A stretch of 61,489 bases of DNA from Clostridia bacterium (GTDB lineage Bacteria > Bacillota > Clostridia > Oscillospirales > CAG-272): the NCBI GenBank assembly GCA_029007295.1, contig JAQXHN010000048.1, forward strand, positions 1 to 61,489, given 5' to 3'. This document shows positions 25,196-33,152 of this stretch, one piece after another (the first letter of the stretch is position 1; every line of letters starts with the position of its first letter). A program made the position numbers and the translations under genes. The notes below the pieces were generated by a model, which did no database searches, was not told where the DNA came from, and was given only the letters and a program-made list of their open reading frames with translations.

Positions 25196-27754
25196 ATGCG
25201 TTACGAAGGAAAGAAAACTACCGAAATATCCTTTCCCCTGGGAGGGATAGGTTCGGGATGCATAGGTATTGACGGAAGCGGCAGATTTGTGGATTGGGAG
25301 ATATACAACCGACCTGCAAAGGGCTCGCAGAACGGTTATTCGCACTTTGCCGTAAAGGCTGAGGCCGACGGTGAGGTTTTGGATGCAAGGGTTTTGCACG
25401 GCGATGTTCGGGGAAGCTTTATGGGTCCTCACATGAAAGCTTCGTATATGGGCTACGGACACGGTCCGACCACATATACAATGGCGGGACTTCCGCATTT
25501 TAAAAACTGCGTCTTTGACGGAGAATTTCCGTTTGCCGAACTAACCTTTAACGATGAGCATTTTCCGGGGCAGGTAAAATTAACCGCCTTTAATCCCTTC
25601 ATTCCTCTGAACGAAGACGATTCGAGTATTCCGGGTGCGTTTTTTGAAATCGAGTTTACTAACTATTCCGGACTTGACCTGACGTATACATGCGCTCTTT
25701 CCTGTAAAAATCCTTTTGAGAAAAAGGCGCTTAACAAGTGCGAGGTCATTGACGGAAAGCCGTATATTCATATGCTTCAAGAGGAATATGCGGACACTGA
25801 CAAGGAATATGCGGACTTGTGTATTGCAAGCGACTGTGAGGATTTTTCATGGCAGGAGTCGTGGTACCGTGCCGGCTGGAAGGATGACTTCATTACTTTT
25901 TGGCGTAATTTTAACGAGTACGGCGGATTAAAGCAAAGGCAGTACAGTGATTACAGCGAAAGAGGCGGAGACCACTGCACCATCGCCGCAAGGCTGCACG
26001 CAAAGCCGGGCGAAAAGGTAAAATGTCGCTTTGTTCTGACATGGAATGTACCGAACAATTACAATTACTGGTTGCCTTATAAGGACGGAGAGGGAGAGGA
26101 CGCAAAGGACGTAACGTGGAAGAATTACTATGCAGTTCTCTTTAAGGATTCAAAGGCGAGCGCAAAATATTCTCTTGACAACTATACAAGACTTTACGGT
26201 AAAACGCTTGATTTTAAGTCCCTGCTTTTCTCGCAGACCCTGCCCGGAAAGATTATCGAAGCAATCTCGGCAACGATTTGCGTATTAAAGACTCCGACTG
26301 TTCTCCGTTTGGAAAACGGAGAATTGTACGGCTGGGAGGGCTGTCAGGAAATTGAAGGAGCGTGCGAGGGTACATGTACCCACGTATGGAATTATGCATA
26401 CGCCGTGCCGTTTCTGTTCCCACGCCTTGAGCGTTCGATACGCGACCTCGATTACAAATACAATTGGAGAGACGACGGTAAGCTGGAATTTCGAATGGCA
26501 CTGCCCCTCGGCAGGAAGGGCGAGCCGTTCCATGCCTGCGTCGACGGACAAATGGGCGGTGTAATCAAATCCTACCGTGACTGGAAAATATGCGGCGACG
26601 ATGAATGGCTCAAAAAGAATTGGGAGCGCATAAAGGGCGCTATTGCATACGCATGGGCTCCCACAAACCCGGATAAATGGGATTTGAATCGGGACGGAAT
26701 TCTTGAGGGCAGACAGCACAACACACTCGACACGGAGCTGTTTTCCGCTTCGTCGTGGCTTGAGGGCTTCTATATTGCGGCGCTAAAAGCCGCAGCGGAA
26801 ATTGCGGAGCATTTCGGCGAAACTGAGCAGGCAGAGGAGTACAGAAGACTATTTGCAAACGGTAAAAAATATATTGAGGAAAATCTCTGGAACGGTGAGT
26901 ACTACTTCCAGAAAATCGACCTTAACGACTATAATCTCGTAAAGGATTATGACGACGCTGCGGGCGTTTGGAACGAAGAAACAAAGGAAATCAAATATCA
27001 AATAGGCGAGGGCTGTGAAATTGATCAAATTGTTGCGCAGTGGCACTCGGATATTATCGGGCTCGGAGACATTTTTGACCCTGAAAGGGTTAAGAAGGCG
27101 TCTCTTGCCATGTACAATCACAATTTCAAAAAGTCAATTCGAGAGCATTACAATCCGTGGAGATTATATTGCTTAAACGATGAAGCGGGAGCAGTTATCT
27201 GCGAATATCCGAAGAACAGGAGAAAACCGACTATTCCCCTTTCATACGCTGAGGAAACAATGCACGGATTTGAATATCAGCTTGCTGCGCTTCTGATTAA
27301 GAACGGCATGATTGATAAGGGACTCGAGGTAATAGCCGGCGTGCGCGACCGCTATGACGGCGAAAAGAGGAATCCGTTTAACGAAATGGAATGCGGAAAC
27401 AACTATGCCCGTAACATGGCAACATTCTCATTTATACCGATTATTTCCGGCTTCACATTTGACATGGTAAAGGGACACATAGGCTTCGATCCTATTTTGA
27501 AGGGCGAATTCAAGGCTCTTTGGTCGCTTGACAGCGCATGGGGTGAAGTAAATACCGACGGCGACGGGTATATTTCGATAAAGGCGCACGACGGTTCACT
27601 GAAATTGAACGAGTTTGCGACAAATCTTAAAGAGGGAATAGGAAAGGTATTTGTTAACGGTAAGGAGCTTGACAGGAGCGAATACACGGTCTGCGGCAGA
27701 GTTGTAAAATTCAATTCATCACAGAATGTGGAATCGTTTAAAGCGGTTAAATAA
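25196..27754 (+). CDS. GH116 family glycosidase (glucosylceramidase/beta-glucosidase-like, DUF608)
   Basis: This 852-residue protein opens GGIGSGCIGIDGSGRFVDW, typical of the GH116/DUF608 N-terminal beta-sandwich. An alpha/alpha toroid follows. EGTCTHVWNYAYA near residue 389 lies in the segment that carries the catalytic Glu in this family, and RQHNTLDTELFSASSWLEGF near 508 holds the probable acid/base Asp. GH116 enzymes remove beta-linked glucose or xylose from lipids and small glycosides. There is no signal peptide, so it should act in the cytoplasm on imported substrate. It starts after a consensus promoter and a palindrome, and its stop touches the next ATG. Confidence 0.85.
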   Translation: MRYEGKKTTEISFPLGGIGSGCIGIDGSGRFVDWEIYNRPAKGSQNGYSHFAVKAEADGEVLDARVLHGDVRGSFMGPHMKASYMGYGHGPTTYTMAGLPHFKNCVFDGEFPFAELTFNDEHFPGQVKLTAFNPFIPLNEDDSSIPGAFFEIEFTNYSGLDLTYTCALSCKNPFEKKALNKCEVIDGKPYIHMLQEEYADTDKEYADLCIASDCEDFSWQESWYRAGWKDDFITFWRNFNEYGGLKQRQYSDYSERGGDHCTIAARLHAKPGEKVKCRFVLTWNVPNNYNYWLPYKDGEGEDAKDVTWKNYYAVLFKDSKASAKYSLDNYTRLYGKTLDFKSLLFSQTLPGKIIEAISATICVLKTPTVLRLENGELYGWEGCQEIEGACEGTCTHVWNYAYAVPFLFPRLERSIRDLDYKYNWRDDGKLEFRMALPLGRKGEPFHACVDGQMGGVIKSYRDWKICGDDEWLKKNWERIKGAIAYAWAPTNPDKWDLNRDGILEGRQHNTLDTELFSASSWLEGFYIAALKAAAEIAEHFGETEQAEEYRRLFANGKKYIEENLWNGEYYFQKIDLNDYNLVKDYDDAAGVWNEETKEIKYQIGEGCEIDQIVAQWHSDIIGLGDIFDPERVKKASLAMYNHNFKKSIREHYNPWRLYCLNDEAGAVICEYPKNRRKPTIPLSYAEETMHGFEYQLAALLIKNGMIDKGLEVIAGVRDRYDGEKRNPFNEMECGNNYARNMATFSFIPIISGFTFDMVKGHIGFDPILKGEFKALWSLDSAWGEVNTDGDGYISIKAHDGSLKLNEFATNLKEGIGKVFVNGKELDRSEYTVCGRVVKFNSSQNVESFKAVK

Positions 27755-28486
27755 ATGAGTCTGCCGAGGAAAATTGAAAAAAGCAAACGTCCCTACAGAT
27801 TTCTTGTGTTTTCCTTTGACGACAGCGTCACGCAGGATATCCGTTTTACGAAATTGCTTGAAAAGCACGGCTTCAGGGGAACATTTCACTTGAATTCCGG
27901 GCTGTTTGGAATAAAGAACACGATAGGACCTCCCGAAAAGAGAGTACCCCATGACAGACTTGAAGCTTCTTTGATAAGGGAGGTTTACAAAAATCACGAA
28001 TCGGCAGGACATACGAAAACGCATCCGGCGCTCGACATGCTCTCAAAAGAGGAAATAATAGACGAGGTCGAGGCAGATATACGGGCAATTGAAGCATTGA
28101 CCGGCGAGAAGGTTATCGGCATGGCATATCCTGGAGATAACCGATTTAACGATTTTGTTGCCGAGACGATAGGGGAAAATACTGTCTGCATTTATGCGAG
28201 AACCGCAAGATTTACCCACGGTGTAAGAATGCCGGACGCTAATACTCTTTTGACTCTCGACCCGAGCGTTCATATATTTGACGGCGATTTGCTGCCTTTG
28301 GCGGAAAAAATGTCGAAAAGCGGCTCCGAGGAGGATTTGTGCCTGATTATTGCAGGGCATTCATATGAATTGGACATAACGGAAAAATGGGACGAAATCG
28401 ACGTGCTTTTCGGGAAATTGGCTTCGCTTGCCAACATCACGAATATAACAATGGGAGAGCTTGCGCTGTATTTGAAAGGAGAATAA
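27755..28486 (+). CDS. CE4-like polysaccharide deacetylase family protein (copy 1)
   Basis: The 243-residue NodB-fold protein retains FSFDDSVTQDIRF (motif 1, Asp pair, near residue 20), AGHTKTHPALDML (HxxxH metal motif near 87) and IIAGHSYELD (late His motif). The usual RPP-type motif 3 is replaced by GMAYPGDNRFND, so substrate contacts probably differ from chitin or peptidoglycan deacetylases. It has no signal peptide. It starts immediately after the GH116 stop and is paralogous to the next gene, with matching motifs throughout. A deacetylase or related hydrolase on small acylated glycosides is a plausible inference. Confidence 0.8.
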   Translation: MSLPRKIEKSKRPYRFLVFSFDDSVTQDIRFTKLLEKHGFRGTFHLNSGLFGIKNTIGPPEKRVPHDRLEASLIREVYKNHESAGHTKTHPALDMLSKEEIIDEVEADIRAIEALTGEKVIGMAYPGDNRFNDFVAETIGENTVCIYARTARFTHGVRMPDANTLLTLDPSVHIFDGDLLPLAEKMSKSGSEEDLCLIIAGHSYELDITEKWDEIDVLFGKLASLANITNITMGELALYLKGE

Positions 28487-28488
28487 AA

Positions 28489-29223
28489 ATGTATAATATG
28501 CGTCATTTCAAAAAAGAGAATAAGCCGTATAAATTTGTTACGCTTTCGTTTGACGACTGCGTAACTCAGGACATACGTTTTGCAGAGCTTTTACGAAAAT
28601 ATGACATTGCCTGCACCTTCAATTTGAACTCTGCTCAGTTCGGCTGGACGGATATTCTGCCGGTGGGAGATACACAGGTAAACCATTTCCATGTAAAAGC
28701 CGAAGACGTAAAAAAGGTGTATGACGGATTTGAGGCGGCCGCTCATTCAAAAACTCATCCGAGACTCGATATGCTGACGAAGCAGCAGTTGATCGACGAG
28801 ATAAAAGGAGATGCGCAGGCAATAGAAGAATTGACCGGTCAGCATGTTATCGGTATGGCGTATCCGGGAGGACCTTACTACAACGATTTTGTAATAGAAA
28901 CGATAAAGGAAACCACCGATATAGTGTATTCGAGAGATACAAAATCCACTCATAGCCTTGATTTGCCCAAAAAAGAAGAATTGATGACATGGCAGCCGAC
29001 GGGACATTTTCTCGACGAACGTATTCCCGACATTATAGAAGAGCTTAAAAAGGACGATTCCGGCGAGGACAGACTGCTTTATATTTGGGGACATACGTAC
29101 GAATTTGATTTGCACGATAAGTGGGATTATGCCGAAGAATTACTGTCGAAGCTGTCAGGACTTGACGGAGTAACCTATGCGACAAACGGCGAGATTGCCG
29201 AATATATTATAAATGAGAGATAA
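28489..29223 (+). CDS. CE4-like polysaccharide deacetylase family protein (copy 2)
   Basis: This 244-residue paralogue of the previous gene shows LSFDDCVTQDIRFAELL near residue 20, AAHSKTHPRLDML near 85, GMAYPGGPYYNDF in place of the Arg-containing motif 3, and IWGHTYEFDLHDKWD near the end. Both copies keep the metal-binding Asp and His set, so neither appears inactive. ATG 28489 follows GAAAGGAG two bases after the first copy. The tail NER and its stop are duplicated into the start of the next gene. Confidence 0.8.
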   Translation: MYNMRHFKKENKPYKFVTLSFDDCVTQDIRFAELLRKYDIACTFNLNSAQFGWTDILPVGDTQVNHFHVKAEDVKKVYDGFEAAAHSKTHPRLDMLTKQQLIDEIKGDAQAIEELTGQHVIGMAYPGGPYYNDFVIETIKETTDIVYSRDTKSTHSLDLPKKEELMTWQPTGHFLDERIPDIIEELKKDDSGEDRLLYIWGHTYEFDLHDKWDYAEELLSKLSGLDGVTYATNGEIAEYIINER

Positions 29224-29257
29224 GGGAGCAAAAAATGAGAGATAAGGGTATAAAAAT
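29213..29257 (+). repeat. 22-bp imperfect tandem duplication at a gene junction
   Basis: ATGAGAGATAAGGG occurs at 29213 and again at 29235, each followed by an A-rich spacer and an ATG. In the first copy it encodes the end of the deacetylase (AGA TAA is the Arg codon and stop). In the second it supplies the ATG of the GH78-like gene. Each copy contains AAGGG placed correctly for the next ATG. Confidence 0.75.
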
Positions 29258-31280
29258 GGATGTAGCGGATTTTAGCAAAGCCCGATGGATATGGGCGTCT
29301 GAGAACACCGTACCCGACTGTAAATTGGTAATCAGGCATCACTTCGAGCTTGACGAAGTGCCGAACGAAGCCGAGGCGTTTATTGCCGCAGAGACAAAGT
29401 ATTGGCTCTGGATAAACGGCAAAACCGTCGTTTTCGAGGGCGGAGTGTTCCGTGAAAGCAAACCCGGCTGCGGTTGGGCGGATAAGCTTGATTTGGCACC
29501 TTATCTCAAAAAAGGAAACAACACTCTTGCCGTTCTATGTTGGTTTTACGGCAACGGCGGCAGAAACAACAGTGCATGTTCCGAGGGAGGCTTTATTCTC
29601 TCCTGCGACGCAATTAAGCTGTACTCGTCAAAGGAATTCCTTTGCGCCGTTCATCCGGCATATGTTAAGAGCAACGAGCCTTATCCGGCATATCTTTACG
29701 GCGGATACAACACGGCGTTTGACATGCACCTTGACTTCGGAGATTTCACCCAAGAGAGCTTTGACGAGATAGAATTTTCTCCCGCCACAGAGTATGAAAA
29801 CAGGGTGTGGGGAGATATGGTTGTTTCGCCGTTACCCCTTTTGTTCCTCGACGAAGAGAAGGAGCTGGATTTTGAAAGGACCGATACAGGCGCAAAAGCG
29901 AAATTACCCTACGCTATGACCGCAACGTTTAAGCTGGTCTTTGAAGACTGCGTCGGCGGAGAGGTAGTGGATATCCGTACAGACCGGTACAATGTCAACG
30001 GCGGTCCCGGCGATGAATTTCATAACTATAACGGACATAGAATAGAATTAACGCTCAAGGAGGGCAGAAACGAATTTGAATCGCTTTTCTATCTTTACGG
30101 AGAGAGTGTTATTATTACTTTTCCCGACAGCGTGACATTGGATGAGCTTTCTTACAGAGAAAGCGGATACAACAGCAAAACAGTCGCAAGCATTGATACG
30201 GACAATGAGCTTTTTAATGCTCTTATCAAAAAAAGCATCCGTACGCTGTATGTATGTATGCGTAACAACTTTATGGACTGTCCCGACCGTGAAAGAGGGC
30301 AGTGGATAGGCGATGTTTCCGTCCAGGCTCCTCAGGTGTTCTTTGTTTTTGACGAGGAAGCAAAAAAACTGCTTAAGAAATCTATAACGGACTTTATCGG
30401 ACTTCGAAAGGGAGATGTTTTAGTCGGCAATGTTCCGGGCGATCATTTCTCCGAATTGCCCTCGCAGAGCCTTGTCGCAATATCCGAATTCGGACTTTTG
30501 GCAGAGTATTATTCTATGTCGCTCGACGAGGAAATACCGAGCATGGTATTGGAGCCGTGTGTAAATTATTTAAAGCTTTGGCAGATAAACGATAAAGGGC
30601 TGCTTACGGCAAGAAGCGGAAACTGGAGGTGGTTTGACCATCTTTGGAATACCGACTGCGATGTGCTGGAAAACTGTTTGTATGTTTCGGCTTGCCGTTT
30701 TGCGCTGAGTATGGCTGAAAAGACGGGAAATCACTCGTTCGATGCTTTTCTTAATGAAAGGGTCGAGCTTCTTTCGGCAAATATTGAAAAATACTACTGG
30801 AAAGAGGATCACTATGCTTCGGGAGAGTTTGTCGACGACAGAGCAAACGCTGTTGCTATGCTGTCGGGTATTTGTCCCGAGGAAAGATACCCGAATATAA
30901 GAAAGGTGCTTTTGACGGTATTCAATTCGACGCCTTATATGGAGCGCTTTGTGCTTACGGCTCTTTGTAAAATGGGATATATCGACGACGCCTTTGACCG
31001 AATGATGTCAAGATACTATAAGCTGGCAAAGAACGAAAATTCAACGCTGTGGGAGGATTTCTATATTCTCGGTACAAGAAATCATGCATGGAGCGGTTCT
31101 CCCGTTGAGATTGCTTTCCGATATTTACTCGGAATTTCAAGCGACGACGGTTTTAAAACATTTAACGTAAATCCGCACAAGGGTATATTCGGTTATATAA
31201 ACGCAACCTTTAATGCCAACGGAAAAACCGTTAAAATACAGGTAGATAAAAACGGCGAATACACTATTGAAAATAATTAA
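29235..31280 (+). CDS. GH78-like alpha-L-rhamnosidase family protein
   Basis: The 681-residue protein begins with a beta-sandwich typical of bacterial rhamnosidases (WIWASENTVPDCKLVIRHHF, FIAAETKYWLWINGK). It continues with an alpha/alpha-barrel whose NNFMDCPDRERGQWIGD, near residue 350, is the GH78 catalytic-loop signature. A C-terminal beta module ends NATFNANGKTVKIQVDKNGE. GH78 enzymes release terminal L-rhamnose from plant glycosides and polysaccharides. No signal peptide is visible, so it is probably cytoplasmic. The true start may be ATG 29256 (MDVADFSKARWIWA), which also has AAGGG upstream. Substrate specificity is inference. Confidence 0.83.
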   Translation: MRDKGIKMDVADFSKARWIWASENTVPDCKLVIRHHFELDEVPNEAEAFIAAETKYWLWINGKTVVFEGGVFRESKPGCGWADKLDLAPYLKKGNNTLAVLCWFYGNGGRNNSACSEGGFILSCDAIKLYSSKEFLCAVHPAYVKSNEPYPAYLYGGYNTAFDMHLDFGDFTQESFDEIEFSPATEYENRVWGDMVVSPLPLLFLDEEKELDFERTDTGAKAKLPYAMTATFKLVFEDCVGGEVVDIRTDRYNVNGGPGDEFHNYNGHRIELTLKEGRNEFESLFYLYGESVIITFPDSVTLDELSYRESGYNSKTVASIDTDNELFNALIKKSIRTLYVCMRNNFMDCPDRERGQWIGDVSVQAPQVFFVFDEEAKKLLKKSITDFIGLRKGDVLVGNVPGDHFSELPSQSLVAISEFGLLAEYYSMSLDEEIPSMVLEPCVNYLKLWQINDKGLLTARSGNWRWFDHLWNTDCDVLENCLYVSACRFALSMAEKTGNHSFDAFLNERVELLSANIEKYYWKEDHYASGEFVDDRANAVAMLSGICPEERYPNIRKVLLTVFNSTPYMERFVLTALCKMGYIDDAFDRMMSRYYKLAKNENSTLWEDFYILGTRNHAWSGSPVEIAFRYLLGISSDDGFKTFNVNPHKGIFGYINATFNANGKTVKIQVDKNGEYTIENN

Positions 31281-31304
31281 TTTTATAAAAAGAAGGCGTT
31301 AATT

Positions 31305-33026
31305 TTGACTGTAAAAAGAATATTGTCGCATCTTCTGTGCACGTTAATAATTGCTTCGGCGTTTGTATATACTGCGAGTGCTCAAAAGACCTATTCCGAT
31401 GTAAAATACGGCGATTGGTATTATCAGAGCGTTTACGATATGACAAACAAAGGTTATATGAAAGGCACGTCCGATACGGCTTTTTCCCCTAAAGCTCCTA
31501 TGACGAGAGGAATGTTTGTAACCGTGATCGCTGCTATCGCAAATGCCGAGACCGATAACGAAAAAACCGGTGATTTTTATGATGTCGCCCGGGGAAAATA
31601 TTATACCGGCGCCGTAGTTTGGGCTACTGAAAACGGTATTATTTCGGGTACGTCGAAAAATTATTTCTCACCCGATTCTTATATCACGAGAGAGCAATGC
31701 GCCGTGATTTTAAGGAGCTTCGGCTTGTGGCTCAATTACGATGTAACATACGAGGATGAAACTCTGCTGTCGCTGTGTTATGATAATGCATGCGTTGGAA
31801 AATATGCGCTTGAGGCTGTTCGCTGGGCGTTGAATTACGGTCTTATGAGCAACAGAGGAGACATGGACTTCTGTCCGAAAAGCTCGCTTACAAGAGCTGA
31901 ATGCGCCGTAATTCTGTCAAATTTTCTGAAATACGAGGAAACTCCTCCTATTGTTCCGCCGAAGACGCACACCGTAAGGTTTGTAAATCATGATAATTCG
32001 CTTTTGTATTCTTGTATTGTCGAGGACGGCAAGAGTGCAAAATATCGCGGTGTAACCCCTACGAAGACTGCGGATTACTATTACACATATACCTTCGGCG
32101 GGTGGAGCGCTCCGTTCGATAAAGTTACAACCGATTTGACCGTTAAAGCGCAGTTTACTGCGGCGCAGGTTTATCATGAGCCCCCAAAGCCTCAGGAAAT
32201 TGATATTCGCAACGATAAATTCGGCCCCGGAATTACGGTTAACAACTCAACTTTCCAAATGAGTCCCTCTCTCTGCGCAAGGTTAAACAGTGCGCTTGCC
32301 GGGTCTAACGGCAGAACCGTCGGATTTTATGTTGTCGACCTTCAGTCAAAGATGACCCTCGGATACAATGCGACAACCGAATTCTGGACTGCATGTACGG
32401 TTAAAGCCGGAATGGCGCTGTATGCATATAAAAAATGCGAGTGGGGAGCGGCGTCGCTCAGTGATATTTGGACCTATCAGAAAAGGCATTACTGCGACCG
32501 TTCGGGAACAATCCAGTATTCGGCATTCGGAACAAGATATACCGCAGAGTATGTTTTGTACAATATGATTCATATCAGCGACAACGCAGCATATTATATG
32601 GCTCAGGACTATCTCGGATATCAGGGCTACAACGCCTATATCAAATCCTTAGGCGTAAAGCATACGCACTGGTCATACAATTCCTGGGGCTACTTAACTC
32701 CTCAGGAGCTTGGTCTTATCTGGCAGGAAATTTACAATTACCGCACACAGAGCTGGTACGGTGCAAAGCTGTTTGATATTTTCCTGAACGCCAAGTATAA
32801 CTTTATTAAGCAGGGCCTTTATAACAGATACGACGTAGCTCATAAATCCGGCTGGAACGATAAGAGCTACAACGACGCAGGCGTTGTGTTCGGAAAAAGA
32901 CCCTATGTTATGGTAATAATGACTACTCCCGGAAATCTTAACGGAAACGAAGCGTATTTAGGTTCTATTGCAAGGCTTCTTAACGAGTATATGGATGAAT
33001 ACAGCGCATGGATTGTTAATCAATAA
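31305..33026 (+). CDS. SLH-domain surface protein with class A beta-lactamase/penicillin-recognising domain
   Basis: The product has 573 residues from TTG 31305 (GAAGG upstream). A signal peptide (about 1-26, ending VYTASAQ) precedes three SLH domains (about 28-75, 87-135, 150-205) for S-layer-like anchoring. A proline-rich linker and a Listeria/Bacteroides-type repeat (TVRFVNHDNS, FGGWSAP, about 220-285) lead to a serine-hydrolase-like domain (about 310-570). In that domain the STxK box reads ACTVKAG, with Cys364 where Ser is expected and Lys367 conserved. SDN (HISDNAAYYM) and a KSG triad (AHKSGWND) are kept. It may be a modified D,D-peptidase or a peptidoglycan sensor. Confidence 0.85.
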   Translation: MTVKRILSHLLCTLIIASAFVYTASAQKTYSDVKYGDWYYQSVYDMTNKGYMKGTSDTAFSPKAPMTRGMFVTVIAAIANAETDNEKTGDFYDVARGKYYTGAVVWATENGIISGTSKNYFSPDSYITREQCAVILRSFGLWLNYDVTYEDETLLSLCYDNACVGKYALEAVRWALNYGLMSNRGDMDFCPKSSLTRAECAVILSNFLKYEETPPIVPPKTHTVRFVNHDNSLLYSCIVEDGKSAKYRGVTPTKTADYYYTYTFGGWSAPFDKVTTDLTVKAQFTAAQVYHEPPKPQEIDIRNDKFGPGITVNNSTFQMSPSLCARLNSALAGSNGRTVGFYVVDLQSKMTLGYNATTEFWTACTVKAGMALYAYKKCEWGAASLSDIWTYQKRHYCDRSGTIQYSAFGTRYTAEYVLYNMIHISDNAAYYMAQDYLGYQGYNAYIKSLGVKHTHWSYNSWGYLTPQELGLIWQEIYNYRTQSWYGAKLFDIFLNAKYNFIKQGLYNRYDVAHKSGWNDKSYNDAGVVFGKRPYVMVIMTTPGNLNGNEAYLGSIARLLNEYMDEYSAWIVNQ

Positions 33027-33067
33027 ACGGGAACGATTTGCGCATAAGTCAAAATGCCCTTATCCCC

Positions 33068-33097
33068 TTGACAAATATTCTTTCAATATAATATAAT
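33068..33097 (+). promoter_or_regulatory. Sigma-A promoter of glnN
   Basis: TTGACA (33068-33073) and TATAAT (33092-33097) are separated by 18 bases. The -10 element lies in the left arm of a hairpin. The predicted leader is about 50 bases. Confidence 0.65.
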
Positions 33098-33137
33098 AAA
33101 GTGAGGCTTTTTTGCTTCACTTTATTTTCTTTTTTTT
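33095..33137 (+). terminator. Hairpin with T tract between the SLH gene and glnN
   Basis: AATAAAGTGA (33095-33104) pairs perfectly with TCACTTTATT (33117-33126) and is followed by TTCTTTTTTTT. It may terminate the SLH gene. Because the glnN promoter -10 overlaps its left arm, it is less likely to work as a glnN attenuator, but that cannot be excluded if transcription starts within the arm. Confidence 0.65.
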
Positions 33138-33152
33138 GGAACGGAGTAAGAT

